This document shows, one piece after another, positions 17,441 through 25,380 of a DNA stretch of 64,000 nt. The position numbers and the translations under genes are program-made. This DNA comes from VRUE01 sp963695835 (lineage in GTDB: Bacteria > Actinomycetota > Thermoleophilia > Solirubrobacterales > 70-9), in NCBI GenBank assembly GCA_963695835.1, contig CAVOHR010000004.1, positions 496,001 through 560,000 of the forward strand. The letters are read 5' to 3'. Within the stretch, counting starts at the first letter, position 1. Each line of letters begins with the position of its first letter. The notes below the pieces were generated by a model, which had not been told where the DNA came from, searched no databases, and was given only the letters and a program-made list of their open reading frames with translations.

Positions 17441-19429
17441 ATGGGCACGTCAACGGCAAGCTGTCACTCCGCAGGCGAGGCTGGCGTCGCGACGGAGCAG
17501 GGAAGCATCGTCCTGGTCGGCCATCCCAACGTCGGCAAGTCGGTGCTGTTCGAGCGGCTGACCGGTCGCTACGTGACCGTCTCGAACTTCCCGGGCACGA
17601 CCGTCGAGGTCAGCCGCGGGGCGTCCCGCTCGATGCCGGGGGTCGCCGTCGTCGACACTCCGGGCGTCATCTCGATCCCCGCCCACGGCGAGGACGAGGA
17701 GGTGACCACGCAGGTCCTGCTGGACGAGCCGGTGCGCACGCTGGTCCAGGTCGGCGACGGGAAGAACCTGCGGCGCACGCTGCTGCTCTGCGCCCAGCTG
17801 GCGGAGATGGGCCTGCCGATGGTGCTCGCCCTCAACATGATGGACGAGGCGCAGGCCGGTGGCGTCTCGGTCGACTGCGAGCTGCTCGCCAAGCGATTGG
17901 GGATCGCCGTCGCGCCGACCGTCGCCACCCAGGGGGTCGGCGTCGCGGCGCTGGTCGCGGCGACCGAGTCGGCGCAGCCGGTGCGCCTGCGACTGGAGTA
18001 TCCGGCGCCGATCGAGTCGGCGCTCGAGCAGATCCTGCCGCTGCTGCCGCGCGGGAACCTCGACCCCCGCGCCGCCGGACTGCTCTGGTTGAGCGAGGAC
18101 CGCACGACCGGGCACTGGGTCGGAGAGCGGCTGCCGGCCGGGGACCTGAAGCGCCTGCGGGCGGCGCGGGAGCGGCTCGGCGGCCGGCTCGATCAGCCGG
18201 TCTCGACCGCGATCCAGGAGACGCGGCTCGCCTACTCGAACGAGCTCGCGACGGCGGCCGCGCAGGAGGAACGGGCGCCGGGCCGGAGCTGGGCCGCGGC
18301 GCTCACCCGGCTGACCACGCATCGCGTCTGGGGCTGGCCGATCCTCGCCCTGGTGCTGTACGGGGTGTTCGAGTTCGTGGGGGTCTTCGGCGCCGGCACG
18401 CTGGTGGGAATCGTCGAGAACGACCTCTTCGGGTCGATCGTCAACCCGTGGCTCACCCACCTGGTCACCGAGCTGGTGCCCGTGTCGTTCGTCTCGGAAC
18501 TGCTGGTCGGCGAATACGGGCTGTGGACGATGGGCATGACCTACGCCCTGGCGCTGATCCTTCCCATCGTCACCACCTTCTTCCTCGCCTTCGGCGTGCT
18601 CGAGGACTCCGGCTACCTCTCGCGGCTCACCGTGATCAGCAACCGCCTCTTCAACACCCTCGGCCTGAACGGCAAGGCGGTGCTACCGATGATCCTCGGC
18701 CTCGGCTGCGTGACGATGGCGACGCTGACCACGCGCATCCTCGACAGCAGGAGAGACCGCTTGCTGGCGATCCTGCTGCTCGCGCTCGCCGTTCCCTGCT
18801 CCGCGCAGCTCGGCGTCATCCTCGGCATGCTCGGCGCGCTCTCGCTCGGCGCCACGCTGATCTGGGCGGCGGTGCTGCTGGCGGTGCTGGCGATCGTCGG
18901 GGCGCTGGCCGCGCGCCTGATCCCCGGGAAGCGCTCGACCCTGCTGCTCGAGATGCCGCCCCTGCGCATGCCCGTCGCCGCCAACGTCGCGGTCAAGACG
19001 CTGGCCCGCCTGGAGTGGTACCTGAGGGAGGTGGTGCCGCTGTTCCTGATCGGCACCGCCTTCCTGTTCGCGCTGCAGAAGACCGGCGCGCTGCCGCTGC
19101 TGATCCGCGCCGCCGAACCGCTCGTCTCCGGCTGGCTCGGGCTGCCCCGCGCCGCCAGCGCCGCGTTCCTGGTCGGCTTCCTGCGGCGGGACTTCGGCGC
19201 GACCGGCCTGTTCGTCATGCAGCAGCACGACCAGCTGACGCCCGAGCAGGTGGTCGTCGCGATGGTCACCGTCACCCTCTTCATCCCCTGCGTGGCCAGC
19301 GTCCTGATCATCGCCCGCGAGCGGGGGACGCGAACCGCGGTGGTGATGACGGCGATGATCTTCCCGCTCGCGTTCCTAGTCGGCGGTGTCCTGCACCGGG
19401 TCCTGTCGCTGACGGGATGGGGGGGTTAG
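17441..19429 (+). CDS. feoB: Ferrous iron transport protein B
   Basis: A 662-residue Fe(II) transporter. The N-terminal G-protein domain has G1 GHPNVGKS (27-34), a G2 Thr in NFPGTTVEV, G3 DTPG (72-75) and G4 NMMD. The C-terminal part is a polytopic membrane region with two Gate motifs (for example VLEDSGYLSRL, LNGKAVLPMILGLGC and AAFLVGFLRRDFGATGLF). GGAGG lies 8 nt before ATG 17441. It is followed at once by a Cys-rich small protein and FeoA, an operon in the order B-x-A rather than the usual A-B-C. Confidence 0.96.
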   Translation: MGTSTASCHSAGEAGVATEQGSIVLVGHPNVGKSVLFERLTGRYVTVSNFPGTTVEVSRGASRSMPGVAVVDTPGVISIPAHGEDEEVTTQVLLDEPVRTLVQVGDGKNLRRTLLLCAQLAEMGLPMVLALNMMDEAQAGGVSVDCELLAKRLGIAVAPTVATQGVGVAALVAATESAQPVRLRLEYPAPIESALEQILPLLPRGNLDPRAAGLLWLSEDRTTGHWVGERLPAGDLKRLRAARERLGGRLDQPVSTAIQETRLAYSNELATAAAQEERAPGRSWAAALTRLTTHRVWGWPILALVLYGVFEFVGVFGAGTLVGIVENDLFGSIVNPWLTHLVTELVPVSFVSELLVGEYGLWTMGMTYALALILPIVTTFFLAFGVLEDSGYLSRLTVISNRLFNTLGLNGKAVLPMILGLGCVTMATLTTRILDSRRDRLLAILLLALAVPCSAQLGVILGMLGALSLGATLIWAAVLLAVLAIVGALAARLIPGKRSTLLLEMPPLRMPVAANVAVKTLARLEWYLREVVPLFLIGTAFLFALQKTGALPLLIRAAEPLVSGWLGLPRAASAAFLVGFLRRDFGATGLFVMQQHDQLTPEQVVVAMVTVTLFIPCVASVLIIARERGTRTAVVMTAMIFPLAFLVGGVLHRVLSLTGWGG

Positions 19430-19436
19430 GCGACGG

Positions 19437-19655
19437 ATGGCCGTGACCGTCGACAGCCCGCCGGGCTCCGGTCGAGACGAGATCGCCTGTGCGATGTGCG
19501 GGCGCCGCTTCGACCCCGGCGAGCACACCGCCTGCGGAGGCTGCCCGCTGAACGCCGGCTGCTCACTGGCCTGCTGCCCGTCGTGCGGGTTCGGCAACGC
19601 GGACCCGGCGCGGTCAACGCTCGTCCGCGCCTACCGGAAGCTGACGCGATCGTGA
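19437..19655 (+). CDS. Cys-rich small protein between FeoB and FeoA
   Basis: A 72-residue soluble protein with nine cysteines, eight within 31 residues: CAMC, then CGGCPLNAGC, then CCPSC. The spacing suggests one or two zinc-ribbon or Fe-S sites; a conserved-looking tail is NADPARSTLVRAYRKL. It starts 8 nt after the feoB stop and overlaps feoA by 4 nt (GTGA), so it is made with the Feo proteins. It is unlike the winged-helix FeoC and has no membrane helix as in FeoB-associated Cys-rich membrane proteins. A metal-sensing or Feo-assembly role is inference. Confidence 0.75.
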   Translation: MAVTVDSPPGSGRDEIACAMCGRRFDPGEHTACGGCPLNAGCSLACCPSCGFGNADPARSTLVRAYRKLTRS

Positions 19656-19930
19656 AGCCGTGGCTCGACAGCCCGCCGCGATCGGGTCCGACCCGGCTGC
19701 TCGACGTGCCGCCGGGGGCGGTGGCGCGCGTGGTCGAGATCGACGCATCGGCCTCCGGCTGGCGCGAGCGGCTTCACGCCTACGGCCTGGCGCCCGGCCG
19801 CGAGGTCGAGGTGATCCAGCACGCACCGGTCACGGTGGTGCGCGTCGAGCACATCGAGCTCGCCTTCGAGGCGGGCATCGCCCGCGCGATCGTCGTCTCC
19901 GCCGGCGCCGGGGCCGCGGCGCCTTCGTAG
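19652..19930 (+). CDS. feoA: Ferrous iron transport protein A
   Basis: A 92-residue SH3-like FeoA protein, translationally coupled by GTGA overlap to the Cys-rich gene. The core pattern LLDVPPGAVARVVEIDASASG, RLHAYGLAPGREVEVIQHAP and RVEHIELAFEAGIARAIVV is the FeoA fold, with a 12-residue N-terminal extension. FeoA binds the FeoB G-domain in the cytosol. It ends the feo operon; the convergent haem gene cgoX stops 40 nt further on. Confidence 0.88.
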   Translation: MKPWLDSPPRSGPTRLLDVPPGAVARVVEIDASASGWRERLHAYGLAPGREVEVIQHAPVTVVRVEHIELAFEAGIARAIVVSAGAGAAAPS

Positions 19931-19970
19931 CCGGCCGGGGGGGCTGCGGGCGGCGCTTCGCGTCGCAGCG

Positions 19971-21368
19971 CTAGACGGTCGCGCTCGCCGGCGCGTTGAT
20001 CGCGGCGAGCGTCTGCTCGGCGGCTGCGCGCCCCTGCGCGATGCACTGGGGGACGCCGATGCCCCGGTAGGCGGCGCCGGCGAGCGCGACTCGCGGCAGG
20101 CGGCTCAGCTCGTGCTCGATGCGAGCGACCCGCTCGACGTGGCCGGGCTGGTAGAGCGGCAGGGCGTCCTCCCAGCGCGTCACCAGCGTGCCGAGGGGCT
20201 CGCCGCGCAGGCCCATCGCCTCGCGAAGCTCAGCCGACAGCTCCCCGACGAGCGTCGCGTCGTCGAGGTCCAGCGCGCGGGCCGCGTCTCGCCGGCCGAC
20301 CGAGCAGCGCAGCCAGGTCTCGCCGGAGGCGGCGAGGTGCGGCCACTTCGCCGACAGCCACGTGCAGGCGCCGAGCAGCCGTCGCTCGCCCTGCGGCACG
20401 AGGAAGCCGGCGCCGGGCAGCGGCCGGGGCAGCGCCCCGGCCGGATAGCGCAGCGTCACGACGACGGCCGGGGTGTAGCGGATGGCTTGCAGCATGGTTG
20501 CGGCGGCCGGGCTGATCGCAGCCAGGATCCGCCCCGCCTGGCCGGCCGGGGCGGCGATCACGACGCCGTCTGCGACCAGCGGCTCGCAGCCCGGCCCGGA
20601 GAGCCGGTAGCGACCGTCGCCCGCGCGATCGAGCCGCGTCACCGCGACGCCACAGCGGAGCTCGGCGTCCTGGAGCCGTTCGCACAGCCGCGTGACGATC
20701 CGCTCCAGGCCGCCCGGCAGGCTCATGAACATCGGCCCGGACGCCGGCGCCGGCTTGGCCGCCCGCAAGCCACGGATCAGGCTGCGATGGTCGCGTGCGA
20801 GCCGTTCGAGCTGGGGCGCGGTGGCGCGCAGGCTGAGCTGGTCGCAGTCGGCCCCGTAGATCGTCCCCAGCAGGGGGTCGACGAGCCTGTCGAGCGCCTG
20901 CCGCCCGAGCCGCCGGGCGACCAGCTCGCCGACCGCCCGGTCGGCGTCGGTGCGCGCGGCCGGCAGGACCAGGTCCAGCGATGCGCGCGCGACGCCGAGC
21001 GGCGAGAGGATGCCGGAGCGCAGCAGCGGGGTCACGCCGTCCGGCAGCCCGCCGAGCACGTAGCCCGGCAGCTCGCGCAGCCTGCCGCGCGTCCAGACGC
21101 TGGTCGCCATCTGGCCGGGCGGAACCAGCTCATCCTCGAGGCCGAGTTCGCGACACAGCTCGATCGCCGCGGGCACTCGGGTCAGCAGCGACTCGGCGCC
21201 GACGTCGACCACGGTGCCGGCGATCCGCTCGCTGCGGATCTTGCCCCCGAGGCGTCGGTCGGCCTCGACCAGGGTGACTCGGGCAGCGCCGCTGCGCACG
21301 AGCGCGTGGGCGGCGGCGAGGCCGGAGATCCCGCCGCCGACGACCGCGACATGTGGTGTGCCGCTCAC
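19971..21368 (-). CDS. cgoX: Coproporphyrinogen/protoporphyrinogen oxidase
   Basis: A 465-residue FAD enzyme of the HemY family. It has the dinucleotide motif VAVVGGGISGLAAAHALV, EADRRLGGKIRSE, GAESLLTRVP and the C-terminal FAD segment RVALAGAAYRGIGVPQCIAQGR. In Actinobacteria this enzyme oxidises coproporphyrinogen III in the coproporphyrin-dependent haem route. GTG 21368 is the start because the N-terminus then begins just before the FAD motif, and it overlaps the hemH stop by 4 nt. A longer frame upstream is only the antisense of ferrochelatase. Last gene of hemE-hemH-cgoX. Confidence 0.93.
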   Translation of the reverse strand: MSGTPHVAVVGGGISGLAAAHALVRSGAARVTLVEADRRLGGKIRSERIAGTVVDVGAESLLTRVPAAIELCRELGLEDELVPPGQMATSVWTRGRLRELPGYVLGGLPDGVTPLLRSGILSPLGVARASLDLVLPAARTDADRAVGELVARRLGRQALDRLVDPLLGTIYGADCDQLSLRATAPQLERLARDHRSLIRGLRAAKPAPASGPMFMSLPGGLERIVTRLCERLQDAELRCGVAVTRLDRAGDGRYRLSGPGCEPLVADGVVIAAPAGQAGRILAAISPAAATMLQAIRYTPAVVVTLRYPAGALPRPLPGAGFLVPQGERRLLGACTWLSAKWPHLAASGETWLRCSVGRRDAARALDLDDATLVGELSAELREAMGLRGEPLGTLVTRWEDALPLYQPGHVERVARIEHELSRLPRVALAGAAYRGIGVPQCIAQGRAAAEQTLAAINAPASATV

Positions 21369-22288
21369 GCCGCCACGCTGAGACGGTCGAGGACGACGTC
21401 GCAGAGCGTGGCGAGGAACCGGGGGTCGGCGTTCGCCGACTCGGTCCGCCGCCAGGCGAGCCCGACCTCCGCTGCGACCGCTCGGCACTCGACATCGAGG
21501 TCGTAGAGGATCTCGAGATGATCGGAGACGAAGCCCGCCGGGCAGACGATCGCGCCGGGGCTGCCCGCCTCCGCGAGCGCGCGGATCACCTCGAGGATGT
21601 CGGGCCCGAGCCATGGATCGGGCGTGCGACCCGCGCTCTGCCAGGCGACCGACCAGCGCTCCATCCCGGTCTCTGCCGCGATCGCCTGCGCGGTCTGCTC
21701 GACCTGTAGCGGATAGGGGTCGCCGGTCTCGCGGATGCGCGCCGGGAGGCTGTGGGCGGTGACGACGAGATCGAGCGTGGCACGCACATCCTCCGGGAAC
21801 GAGCCGAGGCACGATCGCACGCGGTCGGCCAGCAGCGCGACGAGGGACGGCTCCAGATGCCAGTGCTCGACCGGGAGCAGGGTGAGCCGATCGCCGGCCG
21901 CCTCGCGGGCTCGAGCCATGTACTCGCCGACGCTGAGCGCGGAGTAGTGCGGCGCCAGCACCAGCGCGACCGCGCGCCGCGCGCCGGCGCCGAGCAGCGC
22001 CTCGACCCCCTCCTCGATGTTGGGGCGGGCGTGCTTCATGCCGAGCTCGACGCGGAAGTCCCGCTCGCCCCCGGTCTCCAGCAGCCGCTCGAGCCCGCGG
22101 GCCTGCGCCCGGGCGATCGCCAGCAACGGCGAGACGCCGCCGATCGCCCGGTAGCGCTCGATCAGCTCCTCGAGCAGCTCCGGCGAGGGTGGGCGGCCAT
22201 GCCGGATGTGCGTGTAGTAGGGCTCGACGTCCGCGAGCGTCGCGGGGGTTCCGTAGGCCATCAGCAGGACGCCGGTCGGCTCAGCCAT
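21365..22288 (-). CDS. cpfC: Ferrochelatase (coproporphyrin type)
   Basis: A 307-residue ferrochelatase. Family landmarks: VLLMAYGTPATLADVEPYYTHIR, LAPHYSALSVGEY, the catalytic His in VTAHSLPARI and the Glu in CPAGFVSDHLEILYDLD. Actinobacterial enzymes insert Fe(II) into coproporphyrin III; the gene beside it is the oxidase that makes that substrate. It overlaps hemE by 8 nt and cgoX by 4 nt, so it is one tight operon. The nearby feo genes would supply the metal. Confidence 0.95.
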   Translation of the reverse strand: MAEPTGVLLMAYGTPATLADVEPYYTHIRHGRPPSPELLEELIERYRAIGGVSPLLAIARAQARGLERLLETGGERDFRVELGMKHARPNIEEGVEALLGAGARRAVALVLAPHYSALSVGEYMARAREAAGDRLTLLPVEHWHLEPSLVALLADRVRSCLGSFPEDVRATLDLVVTAHSLPARIRETGDPYPLQVEQTAQAIAAETGMERWSVAWQSAGRTPDPWLGPDILEVIRALAEAGSPGAIVCPAGFVSDHLEILYDLDVECRAVAAEVGLAWRRTESANADPRFLATLCDVVLDRLSVAA

Positions 22289-23402
22289 CGGCAGGCCCCG
22301 GCGAGGGAGGAGCCGCAGGGGGCCGCGAGCCAGCCCGCTCGTGCACGTGCTCGACGATGCGGCAGAGGGTGTCGGGTGAGGTCTCGGGCACCACCCCGTG
22401 ACCGAGGTTGAACACGTGCCCCCTGCCGCCGCCGCCGTCGAGCACCGCGTCGACGTGCCGGGCGACGACCTCCCACGGCGCCAGGCAGACCGCCGGGTCG
22501 AGGTTGCCCTGGACCGGGATCTCGCCGCCGAGCCGCTCCCTCGCCACTCCCAGCGGCAGGTGCCAGTCGACGCCGACGACGTCGGCGCCGGCAGCCGCCA
22601 TCAGCGGCAGCAGCTCGCCGGTGCCGACGCCGAAGTGGACCCGGGGCACGCCCAGATCGGCGATGCCGTGGAAGATGCGCTGCGCCGCGGGCAGCACGAG
22701 CTCGCGGTAGCTGTCGTAGCTGAGCGCTCCCGCCCAGCTCTCGAAGACCTGCACCGCCTGCGCCCCGGCCGCGACCTGCGCGCGCAGCGATGCGACCGCG
22801 ATGTCGGCCAGGGCCGCGAGCAGCCGCTGCCAGAGCAGCGGCTCGCTGTACATCAGGCGGCGGGTGCACGTGTGGGCCTTGGAGGGTCCGCCCTCGATCA
22901 GGTAGCTGGCGAGCGTGAACGGCCCGCCGGCGAAGCCGATCAGCGGGACGTCGAGCTCGGCGACGGCGAGGCGCACGGCCTCGGCCACGTACGGTGCGTC
23001 CGCAGCCGGGTCGAACGGCCGCAGGCGCCCCAGGTCGGCGACGCTGCGGATCGGGTCGGCGATCACCGGGCCGACGCCGGGAACGATCTCGAGACCGATT
23101 CCCACCGCGGCGAGCGGCAGCGTGATGTCGGAGAAGAGGATCGCCGCGTCGACGCCCAGGCGCCGGACGGGCTGGAGGGTGACCTCCGCGGCGAGATCCG
23201 GCCTGCGGCAGATCTCGAACAGGTTCGCATGCTCGCGAATCGCCCGGTACTCGGGCAGAGAACGGCCGGCCTGGCGCATGAACCAGACCGGCACCCGCTC
23301 GGTGCTCTCACCGCGATACGCGCGCAGCAGCAGCGATTCGCGACCGGAGTCCTGCTCGCGAGCATCCAACCCGGTGGCGGTCGACCTGGACATGGGCTGC
23401 AA
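22281..23402 (-). CDS. hemE: Uroporphyrinogen decarboxylase
   Basis: A 373-residue cytosolic enzyme converting uroporphyrinogen III to coproporphyrinogen III. Signature segments: VPVWFMRQAGRSLPEYR, FSDITLPLAAVGIG, GFAGGPFTLASYLIEGG, FESWAGALS and NLDPAVCLAPWE, NLGHGVVPETSPD. ATG 23402 or ATG 23393 may be used. It is the first gene of the hemE-cpfC-cgoX operon. Between it and the lipoprotein gene upstream are 141 nt with a 7-bp hairpin (23447-23471). Confidence 0.96.
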   Translation of the reverse strand: MQPMSRSTATGLDAREQDSGRESLLLRAYRGESTERVPVWFMRQAGRSLPEYRAIREHANLFEICRRPDLAAEVTLQPVRRLGVDAAILFSDITLPLAAVGIGLEIVPGVGPVIADPIRSVADLGRLRPFDPAADAPYVAEAVRLAVAELDVPLIGFAGGPFTLASYLIEGGPSKAHTCTRRLMYSEPLLWQRLLAALADIAVASLRAQVAAGAQAVQVFESWAGALSYDSYRELVLPAAQRIFHGIADLGVPRVHFGVGTGELLPLMAAAGADVVGVDWHLPLGVARERLGGEIPVQGNLDPAVCLAPWEVVARHVDAVLDGGGGRGHVFNLGHGVVPETSPDTLCRIVEHVHERAGSRPPAAPPSPGPADG

Positions 23403-23446
23403 GTTATTGCAGTCGCGCTCGGAGAGCCATCCGGGGCGACCCCTCA

Positions 23447-23471
23447 GCTCGCGCGTAGCTCGTACGCGAGC
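23447..23471 (-). terminator. Hairpin between lipoprotein gene and hemE
   Basis: GCTCGCG/CGCGAGC stem with an 11-nt loop. Possible end of the cytochrome/HemA transcript or part of the hemE leader. No T-run. Confidence 0.3.
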
Positions 23472-23543
23472 GCCGCGTAGCGGCAGCCGATCGGTGTGCC
23501 CGCGCCATCGACTCTCCCCGGCGGACGGCCGGGCTGCGGGTGT

Positions 23544-23966
23544 CTAGGCCCGGCGCAGCAGCACCTTCTCGCCTGGTTCAAGGCATGGAACGTCCATCAT
23601 CGCGTGCGGGTGCCGGAGGACGATCTTGCTTCCGCCGGGAAGGCGCACGGCGTTGCGGCAGTGTGAGATCCCGTGCGCGTCGGGGGCGCAGTCTTCGTCG
23701 GTGAGGACCGTGCCCACCACCTGCCCACCCGGGAGCTTCCCCTTCTCCAGACCGGCGTGGAGATTGGTGGCGGACGGAGAGGGCGACGCCGGCTCCTTGC
23801 CGAAGACGAGAACCGTTCTCATCCCGCTGGCGGCGCTGGTTTCCTCCCCCGTCCGCGAGGAGGACGAGGGGCCGGGGGCCCCACCCCCGCAACCCGCGAG
23901 CGCCAGGACGAGGATCGTCGCGGCCGCGGCCCCGATCAGACGAATTCTGTGGGCGTTGCGAAGCAT
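23544..23966 (-). CDS. Putative lipoprotein with Cys/His/Met-rich C-terminal domain
   Basis: A 140-residue exported protein: signal with lipobox LALAGC (Cys about 25), a Ser/Thr/Gly-rich linker, then a compact domain. That domain contains a Cys in TDEDCAPDAHG, HCRNAV, LRHPHAMMDVPC and EPGEKVLLR; the three Cys and several His/Met could bind a metal or haem. The start ATG 23966 has an excellent AAAGGAGG site. It follows the HemA fusion gene by 26 nt, so it is likely the last gene of the cytochrome-maturation transcript. No function can be assigned. Confidence 0.75.
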   Translation of the reverse strand: MLRNAHRIRLIGAAAATILVLALAGCGGGAPGPSSSSRTGEETSAASGMRTVLVFGKEPASPSPSATNLHAGLEKGKLPGGQVVGTVLTDEDCAPDAHGISHCRNAVRLPGGSKIVLRHPHAMMDVPCLEPGEKVLLRRA

Positions 23967-23992
23967 CGCTTCCTCCTTTGCACAGGTCGGGC

Positions 23993-25378
23993 TCACGTTC
24001 CGAAGAGCTTTCGGGCGGCCTCCGCGAGCCGGCCGCTGTCGTCCGAGTTGAGCGCCGATCGCGGCGCGTGCAGGATCCCGGCCACGAGCCGGTGGCTCAT
24101 CTGCTCGATCAGCGAGCGGTCCTTCTCGGCGAGGTCGGGAAGCCGGCGGAAGAGCCATTGGAGCTCGTCGTGCCGCTGCTCGTCCGCCGCCTCGCCGATC
24201 GCCTTTATCGCCGGGATGGCATTGCGCGAGCGCAGCCAGCGCCGGTACGCGTCGCTGCACTCGGTCACCAGCTGCTCGAGTCGCTCGCGGAGCCTCCCCT
24301 GCGGCTCGAACCCCGATTCCCAGGCGAGATCGTCGGTCGAGACGAAGCGGTCGCCGAGCTGAGCCTGGAGCGCGTCCGGGACAGCCGCCGGCGAGGACAT
24401 GTCGACGACGATCGCGCCGCCCTCGGCGAGCCGTCCCGCATCCTTCTCGCCGACCCGCCAGATGCCGCTGAGCGCGACCAGGGCGCCGTCGACCTCCGGT
24501 ACGGCGTCCTCGCCTTCGAACGGGATCGCCCGCCCGCCGACCTCGCGGGCGAGGGCGGCGGCTCGCGCCTCGGTGCGGCTCGTGACGATCACCTGCGCCC
24601 CCCGCCGGGCCGCGGCGAAAGCGGCGAGGCGGCCCATGGCCCCGGCCCCGACGACGAGCAGCGGCCGTCCCTCGGGCGCTCCGGCCCGCTGCGCGATCCG
24701 CTCCAGCGCGACATCGGCCAGCGACTGATGCGTGCCGCTGAGCCAGCTGCGAGCGCGCCGGCCCGCATGGAGCGCCATCTGGAAGAGTCGGTCCAGGGCC
24801 GGATCGAGCGGATGCTCGCTGCGACGCTGCTTGAGGGTCTCGCGGATCTGGTGCAGGACCTGGTTCTCGCCGAGCACGGCGCTGTCGAGCCCGCAGGCGA
24901 CGGCGATCAGGTGCCGTGCCGCCTCTGCCCCCTCGAGCCGCGACGCTCCCTCCGGCGGCTCCGGGAGCGGCCGCTCGCCGAAGCCGTCGAGGGCGACGTA
25001 GAGCTCGACCCGATGGCAGGTATGGACGACGATCGTCGCCTTGCTCGGCTCCAGCGCGGCGAGATCGGCCGCGAACGCCTCGCGCGCCGCACTCGGGACC
25101 CGGCGCGCGTGCGTGACCAGGGCGAGCAGGCCGGGCAGCGCCGGGCCGTCCCCGGCCGGCGACTCGGACTCGGCGGGCGCCGTCGCGGCCGGCGCGGGCA
25201 GCAAGCCGAGAATCGCCGATCGCGCGAAGCGACGGTGGCCGCCGGGCGTCGTGAACGTCCTGATGTCCCCGTTGTCGCTCCAGCGGCGCAGGGTGGCGGG
25301 CGATACGCCGATCAGCTCGCAGGCTTCGCGCAGGGTCAGCCACTCCTCGCGGACCGGTGCCCGGGTCGCGTTCGCCAT
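23993..25378 (-). CDS. hemA: Glutamyl-tRNA reductase with N-terminal MerR/BldC-like DNA-binding domain
   Basis: A 461-residue fusion. Residues 12-58 are a winged-helix-like HTH of the MerR/excisionase group: WLTLREACELIGVSPATLRR, then WSDNGDIRTF and TTPGGHRRF. A Pro/Ala linker (60-80) leads to a glutamyl-tRNA reductase with THARRVPSAARE, the catalytic Cys121 in HTCHRVELY, GLDSAVLGENQVLHQI, the NADPH motif VVGAGAMG (242-249) and a C-terminal dimerisation helix region. It makes glutamate-1-semialdehyde, the committed haem precursor. The HTH is in frame from a well-placed ATG and no internal start with a ribosome site is apparent. It begins 2 nt after the nonahaem cytochrome stop. The Cys motif has His where most have Asn (TCNR). 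Confidence 0.9.
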   Translation of the reverse strand: MANATRAPVREEWLTLREACELIGVSPATLRRWSDNGDIRTFTTPGGHRRFARSAILGLLPAPAATAPAESESPAGDGPALPGLLALVTHARRVPSAAREAFAADLAALEPSKATIVVHTCHRVELYVALDGFGERPLPEPPEGASRLEGAEAARHLIAVACGLDSAVLGENQVLHQIRETLKQRRSEHPLDPALDRLFQMALHAGRRARSWLSGTHQSLADVALERIAQRAGAPEGRPLLVVGAGAMGRLAAFAAARRGAQVIVTSRTEARAAALAREVGGRAIPFEGEDAVPEVDGALVALSGIWRVGEKDAGRLAEGGAIVVDMSSPAAVPDALQAQLGDRFVSTDDLAWESGFEPQGRLRERLEQLVTECSDAYRRWLRSRNAIPAIKAIGEAADEQRHDELQWLFRRLPDLAEKDRSLIEQMSHRLVAGILHAPRSALNSDDSGRLAEAARKLFGT

Positions 25379-25380
25379 TC

